Shown here one piece after another: positions 16,913-25,894 of a stretch of 64,000 bases of DNA. The first letter of the stretch is position 1. Every line of letters starts with the position of its first letter. Position numbers and translations under genes: made by a program. Location: contig NZ_JBEPTL010000016.1 in assembly GCF_040549465.1 (NCBI RefSeq), positions 1 through 64,000 on the forward strand, in the 5' to 3' direction. The notes under the pieces are model-generated. The model saw only the letters and a list, made by a program, of their open reading frames with translations, searched no databases and was not told where the DNA came from. The DNA is from Lacisediminihabitans sp040549465. GTDB taxonomy: Bacteria > Actinomycetota > Actinomycetes > Actinomycetales > Microbacteriaceae.

Positions 16913-16918
16913 AGGCTA
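16913..16918 (-). promoter_or_regulatory. -10 box for leaderless Eis-like mRNA
   Basis: TAGCCT on the minus strand, 6 nt before GTG 16906. The GGAGG between them is too close to the start to act as a ribosome site. Confidence 0.45.
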
Positions 16919-17038
16919 GCGGCGGCAGACGACGTGCGCATCGGCTACAGCATTGTGCGCCGGGTGTCCCGGTGAGCCCAAAGCCCCGTAACGTGGTCTT
17001 TGGCATCCGCTTCTCACGGGGCCAGGGAAGGTTTCACT

Positions 17039-17785
17039 GTGGCCGTCGAATGTATCCATGGTCTCGAGGCGGGTCTCTGCGACATCTGCTTCCCCAAGGC
17101 CGTGCCCGAAGCGGCTGCGAAAGCCGTGCGCTCGCGTGTCGCGAGGGTCCCAGGGTCCGCCCCCGCCTCGGCGAAAAAGTCCACGGTGAACGTGGGCGAG
17201 CAGCGGATCTACCACGTGACGCATGTCAGCAACCTCGCCGGCATCCTCGCAGCAGGCGGCCTGCTCGCCGACGCGGCCCCCACCGTCGACATCTCCTCTG
17301 CCCAGAATCGCGAGTCACGCCGAACCGCGGATGCCATGGGCAGCCCCGTCGCCAGCTATGTGCCGTTCTTCCTCACCCCCAACGCCACTCTTTGGGAGGA
17401 CCTCCGCCTCGGAGCGGCCGACGTGCGCCTTTCACCCGACGCGCGTCACGCCGTGCCCGCCGAATTCGTCATCCTGGTCAGCACGGTCAAGCACACCACA
17501 GACCTCGACACGGTGGTCGCCGATGGTGACGCTGCCGGATCCCTCACCCGCTTCGTTTCGACAGAAGACGCCAATGAGCGGATGCTACGGCGCTTGCACG
17601 ACGACGAGAACTCCATCATCGCCGCCGAGTTCCTGGTGAAGGAGGCCTTCCCCTTCGAGCTGGTGACGCTCATCGGAGTGGCCCATGACAAGGCGCGCGA
17701 TGCCGTTCGCCCCATCCTGCATGGCTCCGCTCACAAGCCGAAGGTCGCGGTCTATCCGCCGTGGTTCCAGCGGCCGGAGAGCTGA
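17039..17785 (+). CDS. DarT-like ADP-ribosyltransferase with N-terminal Cys/His zinc motif
   Basis: About 248 residues. The N terminus has CIHG and CDIC (Cys5, His7, Cys14, Cys17), a likely zinc knuckle. From about residue 56 it matches the DarT (DUF4433) fold: RIYHVTHVSNLAGILAAGGL for NAD+ binding, SRRTAD, YVPFFLTP, and AEFLV with the presumed catalytic Glu197. DarT enzymes ADP-ribosylate thymidine in single-stranded DNA and are normally held in check by the macrodomain enzyme DarG. No macrodomain gene is nearby; the next gene is an aminopeptidase 24 bp on. GTG 17039 was chosen for the AGGGAAGG ribosome site. Toxin, phage-defence and DNA-marking roles are all open. Confidence 0.75.
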   Translation: MAVECIHGLEAGLCDICFPKAVPEAAAKAVRSRVARVPGSAPASAKKSTVNVGEQRIYHVTHVSNLAGILAAGGLLADAAPTVDISSAQNRESRRTADAMGSPVASYVPFFLTPNATLWEDLRLGAADVRLSPDARHAVPAEFVILVSTVKHTTDLDTVVADGDAAGSLTRFVSTEDANERMLRRLHDDENSIIAAEFLVKEAFPFELVTLIGVAHDKARDAVRPILHGSAHKPKVAVYPPWFQRPES

Positions 17786-17809
17786 TTAGCTCCGTGCTTG
17801 AATGGGGTC

Positions 17810-19141
17810 ATGACTGACTCGCTCGACCATCTGACCGACCTTGCCAGCTTCATCCAGGCCTCGCCGTCGTCGTTCCACGCGGTCGCCGAGGCCGCCGGTC
17901 GACTCGTCGAGGCCGGCTTCACCGAGTTGTACGAGAACGACGACTGGACCGAGATTCCGGCCAGGAAGCGGGGCAAACCGCCTGTCGATCGCGACCTCAC
18001 CGGTCGCCACTTCGCCGCCCGCCACTTCGTACGTCGCGACGGCGCTATCGTCGCCTGGGTAGTTCCGACGGGAGTCACCCCGACCACGCCGTTCCGGATC
18101 GTGGGAGCGCACACCGATTCGCCGGGATTCAAGCTCAAGCCGAAGCCCACTACAGGATCGCAGGGCTGGCTACAGGCGGGTGTCGAGGTCTACGGCGGCC
18201 CGCTGTTCAACTCCTGGCTCGATCGCGAACTGGAGTTCGCCGGACGCCTCGCCTTCGACGACGGCAGCACGACGCTGGTGCGCACCGGCCCGTTCCTGCG
18301 CTTCCCGCAACTCGCCGTGCATCTCGATCGCGGCGTCAACAGCGAAGGCCTCACCCTCAATCCGCAGCAGCACCTGAACCCGGTGATCGGTACGGGAAGC
18401 CCCGCTGATGCCGATATCGTGGCCCATCTCGCAGGCCTCGCCGGTCGCGCTGGCGAACAGGTCGCCGGGTATGACATCGTCGTGGCCGATACCGCAACGC
18501 CGCAGGTCTTCGGGCTCACCAGCGATCTCTTCGCCTCCGGGCGTCTCGACAACCTCTCCTCGGTGCACGCCGGCCTCACAGCGCTGTTGCGTTCCTCAGC
18601 CAAGCCCGCGAACGAAGCCATCCAGGTTTTCGCCGCCTTCGACCATGAAGAAGTCGGCAGCAACACCCGGTCCGGTGCGAGTGGCCCATTCCTGGCCGAC
18701 ATCCTGGCGCGGATCAAGGACGGCGACTCGTTGGCAGAGCAGGCGCGTTCCTTCGCCGGGTCATGGTGCCTGTCGGCGGATGCCGGGCACGCCGTGCATC
18801 CGAACTATCCGGAGCGACACGATCCGGTCAATCGTCCTCTGGTGGGTCGCGGACCGCTGCTCAAGGTCAACGCCAACCAGCGCTACGCCACGGATGCTCT
18901 CGGTGCCGCGGAGTGGCGTCGTGCCTGCGCCCAGGCCGGGGTCGAGTATCAGGAGTTCGTCTCGAACAACGCGGTGCCGTGCGGATCGACGATCGGACCG
19001 CTGACCGCGACACGTCTCGGCATTCGCACCTTCGACGTCGGAATCGCTCTGCTGTCGATGCACTCGGCCCGCGAACTGTGCGGAGTGGATGACCCCGCAG
19101 CTCTCGCCCGCGCAATCGAGGCGTTCCTGGCGCCGGCCTGA
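17810..19141 (+). CDS. M18 family aminopeptidase
   Basis: About 443 residues. The dinuclear zinc peptidase motifs are in place: GAHTDSPGFKLKP (metal His and Asp), FDHEEVGSNTRSGA (catalytic Glu-Glu) and SMHSARE at the C terminus (metal His). M18 enzymes remove N-terminal Asp/Glu and other residues from peptides in the cytosol as large dodecamers. I chose ATG 17810 (MTDSLDHL) over a TTG 12 bp upstream. It follows the DarT-like gene by 24 bp in the same direction, so co-transcription is possible, though a functional link is not evident. Confidence 0.92.
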   Translation: MTDSLDHLTDLASFIQASPSSFHAVAEAAGRLVEAGFTELYENDDWTEIPARKRGKPPVDRDLTGRHFAARHFVRRDGAIVAWVVPTGVTPTTPFRIVGAHTDSPGFKLKPKPTTGSQGWLQAGVEVYGGPLFNSWLDRELEFAGRLAFDDGSTTLVRTGPFLRFPQLAVHLDRGVNSEGLTLNPQQHLNPVIGTGSPADADIVAHLAGLAGRAGEQVAGYDIVVADTATPQVFGLTSDLFASGRLDNLSSVHAGLTALLRSSAKPANEAIQVFAAFDHEEVGSNTRSGASGPFLADILARIKDGDSLAEQARSFAGSWCLSADAGHAVHPNYPERHDPVNRPLVGRGPLLKVNANQRYATDALGAAEWRRACAQAGVEYQEFVSNNAVPCGSTIGPLTATRLGIRTFDVGIALLSMHSARELCGVDDPAALARAIEAFLAPA

Positions 19142-19236
19142 CCGTTTCGCACCGGACTGATCGGTCCTTCTGCCCCGCGAGACCGGTGGCGGGATGTCAC
19201 GCAGCCTCGTCACATGCCGAAACATAGCGATCACCG

Positions 19237-20097
19237 TCATGAGGTGATGGTGACCAGGGTGCCGAGCGAGAGTGCGTTGACGGCTTCGATGGCCTCCGAC
19301 GGCAACCGAATGCAGCCGTGGGACACGGCACCGGTCGCCGTCCGTTCGTAGTGCACACCGATCAGTCCGCCGTCGCCACCGCCAAGGGGTTCGTCGGAGG
19401 CGGACGAGTGCAGGGAGGTGAGCTGTACCGGATGCGTGCTTTGGTTCTGCGCGGCATCCAGGTATCTGGCCTGCAGGTACCCGGTGACATGCTGCGGGGT
19501 CGGAGCGTCGGGAGTGCCGATGCCGACACGGAACCTCTGCTCGATGGTGTCGCCGGCGACGATCGACATCGTCTGGGCAGCGATCGAGACTTCGATTCTA
19601 CGGGTGAGCGGAACAGGGTCGATGAGCGCGTCGATGCGAATCCATCCGGCCGTCTGCGCGGGAGCAGTACCGCCGTTCGCCGATGGGAGCGCTCGCCGCG
19701 CGGGGGTGAGTACGCGAGCCCAGTCGCGATCCCTAGCGACGGGCACGACCACTGTGGGTTCACCGAGAAAGTTCTTCGCGGCAAGCCGAGCGACCGCGGT
19801 CTTTCGGTCGGCGGCGTAGACCGGAATATCGGCGGCGATCGAATAGGCCGCATCGGCCGACCCGAGGGCGGAAGGCACGAGCCCAGCGATGACCGCGTCG
19901 TATCGCGCTTCAGGCAGGGCCGCCAGCGCCGGAGCTGTCAGAGGACGATAGGGCTCTGCCCGATGTTCCACCGGACCGTTCGGATGATTCCGCGGCGGGG
20001 GAGAGGTTTCACCCTGCGACAGGGCGATCGTCAGTGCGAGCAGTCCCGCCACGACAGCAGCGGCGGCCACGACCAGCACGATCCGTCGCGCGGTCAT
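19237..20097 (-). CDS. L,D-transpeptidase (YkuD domain), membrane-anchored
   Basis: 286 residues: an N-terminal membrane helix at about residues 5-27, a linker region with repeated Ala/Pro, and a C-terminal YkuD domain with His249 (GVHYERT) and the catalytic Cys262 in SHGCIRL. Such enzymes make 3-3 cross-links in peptidoglycan or attach proteins to it, outside the membrane. It overlaps the preceding secreted-protein gene by 4 bp (20094-20097), so the two are co-translated and may act together at the wall. Confidence 0.9.
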   Translation of the reverse strand: MTARRIVLVVAAAAVVAGLLALTIALSQGETSPPPRNHPNGPVEHRAEPYRPLTAPALAALPEARYDAVIAGLVPSALGSADAAYSIAADIPVYAADRKTAVARLAAKNFLGEPTVVVPVARDRDWARVLTPARRALPSANGGTAPAQTAGWIRIDALIDPVPLTRRIEVSIAAQTMSIVAGDTIEQRFRVGIGTPDAPTPQHVTGYLQARYLDAAQNQSTHPVQLTSLHSSASDEPLGGGDGGLIGVHYERTATGAVSHGCIRLPSEAIEAVNALSLGTLVTITS

Positions 20098-21377
20098 CCG
20101 CTCACCACCGGCAGGTGCGGCGGGGCGGGAAACAGTACCGAGGTCTCACTCGCCGCTCCGCACATGCCCTGGGCGACGACTGATCCTCGAACACGAGCTG
20201 TCTCAACCCAGTGGATCGTTCCGACAGTGGCCTCGGTGACCGGGAACTCCTCGGAGGGATAGTCTCCGTCGGAGGTGATCGTCAGGGGTTTCGTCGACGA
20301 GTAGACGAGCGTCTGGGCAGTACAGGTCGGCGATGCCACGTCGTTCGGCTGGAGGTATCCGGCCCAGGTGAGTTGCATGCCGGCGCTCGGCACATTGATC
20401 GCGGACGCCGTGTCGATGACGGTTCTGCCCACGATCCCCGTCGGTTGAGCGACGGTAGTAAGGCGGGGTACCAGCCGATCGGCCTCATCCCTCGCCGCTG
20501 CCGAGAAGACCAGGGGAGCGGAGGTACCCGAGGCTGTCAGTGTCTGCGCGCCGGGGGTCGTATACAGGTGCACATTCGCCGAAGGTCCGCCGGCAGCTGT
20601 AAAGTCACCAACGGCGCTCACCCGATAGGGCTCCGCTGAGGGCGGCGTTCCACGGATCGCAAGCTTCGCCCCTGTCGGCACACCGGTGCGGGTCGGGCTG
20701 TTCGAGTCGGCGAAGACGGCGTTCGTCAGGGTGATGGTGCCGCTGGCCGAGGCGGGCGTAGTGGTCAGATCGAGCAGGCCGAGCGAATCATCACCCGGAT
20801 CGATGCTCAGTGTCATCATCGCTGAACCCACCGGGGCGATGTAGGCCGCGGCCTCCGCCCGAAAGTCGTTCGCGAGGGCGAGGATCGCCGCCCGTTCAGA
20901 TACCGGGGCTCGACCGAGCACGAAGGCGTCGCCTCCCTCGGCCTGGTAGTCGGCGTTGCCCGCGATGCTCCACACCGCCATGGCGACTGCCGCAGCCGTG
21001 TTGTTTTCTGCGGTATTGCCGTGACGGGAGAGCACCACGTTCAGCCGGAGCATCGCGGCGGGGCTCAGGCCGTTGACCTGGTCGGAGAGGCCGGCATCCG
21101 TTGTCACCCCGCCGATCGCACTCGGTGCGCCGGCATTGATGCAATAGCTCACACTGCCGTCAGGGTCGAGGTATCCGCCCAGATGACTGGTCGCCTGGCC
21201 ATGCCGCTCGTACCCCGGCCCGAGCATGGCCGCATCGGCGCTGGTCGGCTGGGCCAGGATGAGGGCCCCGACGACCATGGCGAAGATAGCGGCGATGACC
21301 TGGTACAACCGATATCGGTGTCGGTGCTCGGAAACAGCAGGCGGTGGAACAGCGTGGCTCGACGCTCTCATGGGCAT
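20094..21377 (-). CDS. Secreted Ala/Thr-rich surface protein, thioester-domain-like
   Basis: 427 residues with a hydrophobic signal segment at about 25-48 (IAAIFAMVVGALILAQP, cleavage likely near TSADAA). After it comes YCINAGAPSA and then AAAVAMAVWSIAGN, a layout like actinobacterial TED/Cys-Gln surface adhesins, but the Gln partner is not visible, so a thioester is unlikely. The rest resembles repeated beta-sandwich domains; Cys residues lie near the C terminus (SPTCTAQT, GMCGAAS). There is no LPxTG or C-terminal anchor. It is translated with the downstream L,D-transpeptidase, which could attach it to the wall (inference). Confidence 0.65.
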   Translation of the reverse strand: MPMRASSHAVPPPAVSEHRHRYRLYQVIAAIFAMVVGALILAQPTSADAAMLGPGYERHGQATSHLGGYLDPDGSVSYCINAGAPSAIGGVTTDAGLSDQVNGLSPAAMLRLNVVLSRHGNTAENNTAAAVAMAVWSIAGNADYQAEGGDAFVLGRAPVSERAAILALANDFRAEAAAYIAPVGSAMMTLSIDPGDDSLGLLDLTTTPASASGTITLTNAVFADSNSPTRTGVPTGAKLAIRGTPPSAEPYRVSAVGDFTAAGGPSANVHLYTTPGAQTLTASGTSAPLVFSAAARDEADRLVPRLTTVAQPTGIVGRTVIDTASAINVPSAGMQLTWAGYLQPNDVASPTCTAQTLVYSSTKPLTITSDGDYPSEEFPVTEATVGTIHWVETARVRGSVVAQGMCGAASETSVLFPAPPHLPVVSG

Positions 21378-21487
21378 TCCCTCTCGATAGGTGACGGGTC
21401 GAGAGTAGGAAAGTCCTGCACAGCGATGCGCTGCGCCGACGGCAATCGTGCGATAGCGAAGGTGAAACGAACTGTGGAGGAGAGGCG

Positions 21488-24400
21488 CTACCCCTCGAGC
21501 AGTCCCCGAATGTCATCGGCGGTGAGTGCCGAGCTGAACACCGCGTCATCGTCCATGACGGCATCGAAGAGCTGCGCTTTGCGATCCCGCAGCGCCATCA
21601 CTTTCTCTTCAATTGTGTCGGCCGCGACGAGCCGATAGACGTTGACCGACCGCTCCTGTCCGATGCGATGCGTGCGGTCGACGGCCTGGGTCTCGGTCGC
21701 CGGGTTCCACCACGGGTCGAGCAGGAACACGAAGTCGGCTTCGGTGAGATTCAGTCCGAAGCCGCCGGCCTTCAGGCTGATCAGGAACACCGGGGCGTCA
21801 CCCTGCTTGAAGCGGGCGATCACTTCCGGGCGACGCAGCGTCGAGCCATCCAGGTATTCGTAGGCGATTCCCGCGATGTCGAGACGGGCCGCAGCCAGTC
21901 GAAGGAAGGAGGTGAACTGGCTGAAGACGAGCGCGCGATGGCCCTCGGCGATCACATCCTCGAGTTGTTCGAACAGCGCCTCGAGTTTCGCGGACGGCAC
22001 GCCCTCGTAGGCCGGATCGACGAGGGAGGCGTCCAGGCTCAGTATCCGCAGCAGTGTCAGCGAACGAAAGACGATGAACCGGTTGCGATCCAGATCCTCG
22101 ATGAGGCCGAGCAGCTTCTGTCTTTCTTTCTGCAGGAAGGTGTCGTAGAGCTTCCGATGCTTCGGCACCAGGTCGACTCGCAACACCTGTTCCTGTTTGG
22201 CTGGCAGTTCGGTCGCCACCAACTCCTTGGTGCGTCGCATCATCAACGGACGGATGCGACGCCGCAACCTCTCCAACAGCTCAGGTGCCGCACCGCTCGC
22301 GATGGGCCGCGCGTACTCCTCGGTGAATCGCCGGTTCGACGGAAAGAGCCCCGGCGCCACGACCTGGAACAGCGACCAGAGGTCGATGAGACTGTTCTCC
22401 AGCGGGGTGCCGGTGATCGCGAGCTTGAACGGTGTCTTCAACGAGAGCGCGTTCTCGTGCGCCTTCGACGCCGGATTCTTCACGAACTGCGCCTCGTCGA
22501 GGATCAGTCCTGCCCACTCGACAGCCTGGTAGGCCGCGAAGTTCAGACGGAACAGCGCGTATGACGTGACGACGACATCCACATCGTCTGGCAGGCCCTG
22601 ACGGGTCGAGGTGACCGCCCGCACTTTCAGGCCCGGCGTGAATCGTGCTGCCTCCGTCGCCCAGTTCGAGACAACGGAGGTCGGCGCGACCACGAGGAAC
22701 GGAGCCTCCGAGGCGGCATGCGCGATCAGGGCGAGTGCCTGCAGTGTCTTTCCGAGGCCCATATCGTCGGCGAGGATGCCGCCCAACCGATGCTCCCAGA
22801 GGAACGCGAGCCAGGTGAATCCGTCCTGCTGGTAGGGGCGCAGTGTCGCGTCGAGACCGGCCGGCAGGGGAGTGGGCGCTATGGAGTCGAGCGCCATCAG
22901 TCCGCCGACCGTCGCACGCCAGGAGCGCGCCTGCTCTGTCTCGTCGGCGAGATCTTCGAACTCCGCCCAGAGGCTCGCCTGGTAGCGACTGATGCGGGGA
23001 CCGGTCTCCCACTCGTCGAGATCGGATGCCTCCTCGATGAGTCTGCGCAGTTCGTCGAAGGCGGGATGTTTGAGCGAGAGATAGGAGTTGTCGACCAGCA
23101 GGAGCTTCGGCCTGTGGTTCGACAGGGCCTTGAACAGCGGGGTAAACGGCACGGTGCGACCCTCGACGGTCACCAGCACGCCGAGGTCGAACCAGTCGCG
23201 TTTCGCGGTCTCCACGGTGGTGATACGCATGGTCGGGGACTCTGTCAGCTCGCGGTAGTCGGGCTGGTCGCCGACCACCTGCACCCGAACGCCCGGCAAT
23301 GCCGAGAGTCGCGGCAGCACCTCGGCAGAGAACTCCGCCGCCTCGAGACCGGTGAGCACCGAGGATTCCGGCAGCAGTTCGGCCGCTGGTTCGAAGATCC
23401 CCGATTCGGCATCCGGGTCTCGTTCGCCTTCCCAGGTCAGCCCCCACTTGAGCGCCTGCTTCGGCGTGAAGGTCACCGTCACCACGAGCACCGGTGGCTC
23501 GACCTCGGGCAGCACGACCGAGGCGTCCGCGCTCGTGACTTCGACGGCGCGGCGCAGTCTGGGGTAGTAGTCGCGCAGAAACTCGTCGATGTCACCGGCC
23601 GGAACGAGCACATCGGATGCCCGTGCCAGAAGCCCGCGCTGCTGCTCGGTGAGCGGCGCAACCGTCGGAGCCAGCGTCATCCGCGTAAGCGATCGCGTGT
23701 ACACGCCGTGATCCCCGATGGAGCCGACGCTCGTGCCGTCGATGGCCACACCATCGATCGACACGGCGGTCGAGAGCCGCAACCCGTGGTCGTCGGACCG
23801 GGCGTCGATGGCGACGGATGCCGAGCCCGCGACCTCGACGACAGTGTCTTTCTTGACGCCGACCAGTGAGATGTCCCGGGATCCGGCATCCGCCAGCATC
23901 TGCCAGAAGAGCGAGCTCTGAAAGTCGTCGGCGTACAGCCAGTCAGGTTCCTGCGTACCGAAGGCCTCGCGGGTGGCGCGTTGCAGCGCGGCGAACTGGG
24001 TGAACCAGCTGTGCTGTTCAGGTTTCAGGTCGAGGCGGTGCAGCTGGTAGCCGAGCGAATTCCAGGTGACATTGGCACGCACCCACTTTCCTGCGCTGCT
24101 GCGAATGACAGGCCGCATGCCGAGGCGATAGTTCATGCCGCCACCCAGCGGGGAGGTTGCGGGTTTCGCCGTAGGTCCGTTCCACCGACTGCGCGATCGT
24201 GCCAGCTGTTCTCGCAGCTCGAACTGGAGTGCCATCGGCACACCGGCCTGCGCGGGCGGAGCGGCACTCGATCCGAGCGCGGTCTTCCAATCCGCCTCGG
24301 GCTTCGCGACCAGGGACGACCCTGTGACGTGAATCGTGTTGCTCTGAAGCAGCACGGCAGCCACGTGCTTGCAGTCGTCACCGACCGGGCAGCTGCAGGT

Positions 24401-24628
24401 TCCGTCCAGCGGGCGGCTTCGCTCACCCGTGGAGGCAGCAAGCAAAACACTGACCGAATAGGCCCGGGTACCCGAAACCGTCGCGGTGAGGATGCGTAAA
24501 GCGGCGTCCCAGACCAGGCCGGAGACGGCCCCAACGCGGGCATAGTCGCGTCCGCGCTGAAAGGCAGCTGGTCCGACGAGGCGGATGATGTCCGCGACGT
24601 CGACCAGCGGAGCGACGTCGGGCAGCAT
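21488..24628 (-). CDS. SNF2-family helicase/translocase with SWIM zinc finger
   Basis: 1046 residues. A SWIM finger at about residues 79-93 (CSCPVGDDCKHV) is followed by a long middle region and a SNF2 ATPase: DDMGLGKTLQALALI (Walker A), ILDEAQFVKNP (DEAQ box), ITGTPLENS, and a second RecA lobe with LVFSQFTSFL, LISLKAGGFGLNLT and RTHRIGQ. These proteins move along double-stranded DNA and displace bound proteins; in bacteria they occur in transcription recycling and DNA repair or defence. No partner gene is adjacent. Confidence 0.92.
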   Translation of the reverse strand: MLPDVAPLVDVADIIRLVGPAAFQRGRDYARVGAVSGLVWDAALRILTATVSGTRAYSVSVLLAASTGERSRPLDGTCSCPVGDDCKHVAAVLLQSNTIHVTGSSLVAKPEADWKTALGSSAAPPAQAGVPMALQFELREQLARSRSRWNGPTAKPATSPLGGGMNYRLGMRPVIRSSAGKWVRANVTWNSLGYQLHRLDLKPEQHSWFTQFAALQRATREAFGTQEPDWLYADDFQSSLFWQMLADAGSRDISLVGVKKDTVVEVAGSASVAIDARSDDHGLRLSTAVSIDGVAIDGTSVGSIGDHGVYTRSLTRMTLAPTVAPLTEQQRGLLARASDVLVPAGDIDEFLRDYYPRLRRAVEVTSADASVVLPEVEPPVLVVTVTFTPKQALKWGLTWEGERDPDAESGIFEPAAELLPESSVLTGLEAAEFSAEVLPRLSALPGVRVQVVGDQPDYRELTESPTMRITTVETAKRDWFDLGVLVTVEGRTVPFTPLFKALSNHRPKLLLVDNSYLSLKHPAFDELRRLIEEASDLDEWETGPRISRYQASLWAEFEDLADETEQARSWRATVGGLMALDSIAPTPLPAGLDATLRPYQQDGFTWLAFLWEHRLGGILADDMGLGKTLQALALIAHAASEAPFLVVAPTSVVSNWATEAARFTPGLKVRAVTSTRQGLPDDVDVVVTSYALFRLNFAAYQAVEWAGLILDEAQFVKNPASKAHENALSLKTPFKLAITGTPLENSLIDLWSLFQVVAPGLFPSNRRFTEEYARPIASGAAPELLERLRRRIRPLMMRRTKELVATELPAKQEQVLRVDLVPKHRKLYDTFLQKERQKLLGLIEDLDRNRFIVFRSLTLLRILSLDASLVDPAYEGVPSAKLEALFEQLEDVIAEGHRALVFSQFTSFLRLAAARLDIAGIAYEYLDGSTLRRPEVIARFKQGDAPVFLISLKAGGFGLNLTEADFVFLLDPWWNPATETQAVDRTHRIGQERSVNVYRLVAADTIEEKVMALRDRKAQLFDAVMDDDAVFSSALTADDIRGLLEG

Positions 24629-24694
24629 CCGTTCATCGTCTCACGCGCCACCGACCCGATGCCCGAGAGAGCCCGGTCCCCAACCCGTGCGTGG

Positions 24695-24725
24695 CCAGGC
24701 CAGCACGGTCCAGGCCAGCACGGTC
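24695..24725. repeat. 15-bp tandem duplication upstream of the EI24 gene
   Basis: CCAGGCCAGCACGGT occurs at 24695-24709 and 24710-24724, followed by a partial, diverged copy. It lies just upstream of the promoter for 24767. Confidence 0.6.
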
Positions 24726-24754
24726 CGCACCAGCACGATCCCAGATCGACCCTC

Positions 24755-24760
24755 TACCCT
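24755..24760 (+). promoter_or_regulatory. -10 box for leaderless EI24 mRNA
   Basis: TACCCT ends 6 nt before ATG 24767; no ribosome site fits between. Confidence 0.45.
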
Positions 24761-24766
24761 GAACGG

Positions 24767-25546
24767 ATGACGCCAACCCTCGCGCCCGGCACCGTCCGCC
24801 GATTCCTCGCCGGCATGGGCTACCTCGGCCGTGGTCTCGGCATGTGGATCACCTCACCCCGGCTCATGCTGTTCGGCGCGCTCCCCGCGCTCATCGTCGG
24901 TGCCGTCTACACCGCGGCGCTGGTCGTCTTCCTGATCAACCTCAACGCGTTGGCGGTCTGGGTGACCCCGTTCGCCGGCGGCTGGAACGAACCGTGGCGC
25001 GGCAGCATCCGCGTGCTGGCTGGCACGGCGCTGGTCGGGGCGGTCATCCTGCTCGGCGTCTTCACTTTCGCCACCCTGACCCTCGCCGTCGGCGACGCGT
25101 TCTACGAGAAGATCTGGCTTGCCGTCGAACAGCGTTCCGGCGGAGCACCTGCGGAGCTGAAGGAGTCGTTCTGGCGTTCCGTGGCACGCGGTCTCGGTAC
25201 CGGCATCCGCCTGCTCGCCATCACCGTGTTGGCGGGCATCGTGCTCTTCGTCCTCGGCTTCATTCCCGTGGTCGGGCAGGTCATCGTCCCGGTGCTCGGC
25301 GCGATTATCGGCGGCTGGTTCCTGACCGTAGAACTCACCGGCTTCGCCTTCAACGCCAGGGGGCTCTCCCTTCGACAGCGGCGACGGATGCTCGGCACCA
25401 GCCGCGCGACGAGCCTCGGCTTCGGCATCCTCACCTACCTGCTCTTCCTGGTACCGCTGGGCGCCGTGCTGATCATGCCCGCCGCTGTTGCCGGAGCGAC
25501 GCTTCTGAGCCGGGATGTGATCCACAAACCCGTGATAACTATTTAG
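24767..25546 (+). CDS. EI24/CysZ-like membrane protein
   Basis: About 259 residues with four or more hydrophobic segments. It begins RRFLAGMGYLGRGLGMWITSP and has LMLFGALPALIVGAVYTAAL, GVFTFATLTLAVGDAFYEK and a Pro-rich re-entrant region (GFIPVVGQVIVPVLGAII), the layout of the EI24 family that includes CysZ sulfate transporters. Sulfate uptake is possible but not shown by context. ATG 24767 was chosen because of the TACCCT box 6 nt upstream and because the first helix follows at once. Its stop codon lies inside the operator of the next gene. Confidence 0.8.
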   Translation: MTPTLAPGTVRRFLAGMGYLGRGLGMWITSPRLMLFGALPALIVGAVYTAALVVFLINLNALAVWVTPFAGGWNEPWRGSIRVLAGTALVGAVILLGVFTFATLTLAVGDAFYEKIWLAVEQRSGGAPAELKESFWRSVARGLGTGIRLLAITVLAGIVLFVLGFIPVVGQVIVPVLGAIIGGWFLTVELTGFAFNARGLSLRQRRRMLGTSRATSLGFGILTYLLFLVPLGAVLIMPAAVAGATLLSRDVIHKPVITI

Positions 25547-25566
25547 CTATATTGCTATATTGCTAA
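25543..25566. promoter_or_regulatory. AT-rich palindromic operator with embedded -10 box before the ArsR gene
   Basis: An imperfect 24-bp palindrome (20 of 24 positions symmetrical): TTAGC at one end, GCTAA at the other, and ATAT-GC blocks between. It includes the TAG stop of the EI24 gene. TATATT at 25556-25561 lies 6 nt before ATG 25568, so operator and promoter coincide, as expected for autorepression by the winged-helix protein. Confidence 0.6.
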
Positions 25567-25567
25567 T

Positions 25568-25894
25568 ATGCGAGAAACCCCGGGGACCACCGACGTGTTC
25601 AAGGCCCTTGCCGATCCGACGCGTCGACAGATCCTGCAGGATCTCCGCGACGGCGAACTGGCGGTCGGCGAGATCGGTGCCAACTTCCCGATCTCCGGGC
25701 CGTCCATCTCGCGTCACCTCTCCGTGCTGAAGGGCGCCGGTCTCGTCACCGAGCGTCGCGATGCCAACCGCATCCTGTACTCGCTCGTCGAAGACAGGCT
25801 GGCGCTGTCGCTGGGGGAGTTTCTCTCCACCGTCTGCCCTGAGCAGATGGTGATCCGCAGCATTCGCAATCACCGGACGAAGGCAACTTCATGA
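25568..25894 (+). CDS. ArsR-family winged-helix repressor
   Basis: 108 residues: FKALADPTRRQILQDL (classical ArsR start), wing and recognition helix GPSISRHLSVLKGAGLV, then RDANRILYSL. No metal-binding Cys or His cluster is seen, so it belongs to the non-metal ArsR branch that often regulates a neighbouring SRPBCC or DUF gene. It has no ribosome site and is read from a leaderless mRNA. It overlaps the DUF2071 gene by 4 bp (ATGA) and so forms a repressor-target pair; the palindrome at its start suggests autoregulation. Confidence 0.9.
   Translation: MRETPGTTDVFKALADPTRRQILQDLRDGELAVGEIGANFPISGPSISRHLSVLKGAGLVTERRDANRILYSLVEDRLALSLGEFLSTVCPEQMVIRSIRNHRTKATS

Noticed and set aside
17786..19200. 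DarG antitoxin next to the DarT-like gene
   Set aside because: The next gene is a clear M18 aminopeptidase; no macrodomain motif is seen.
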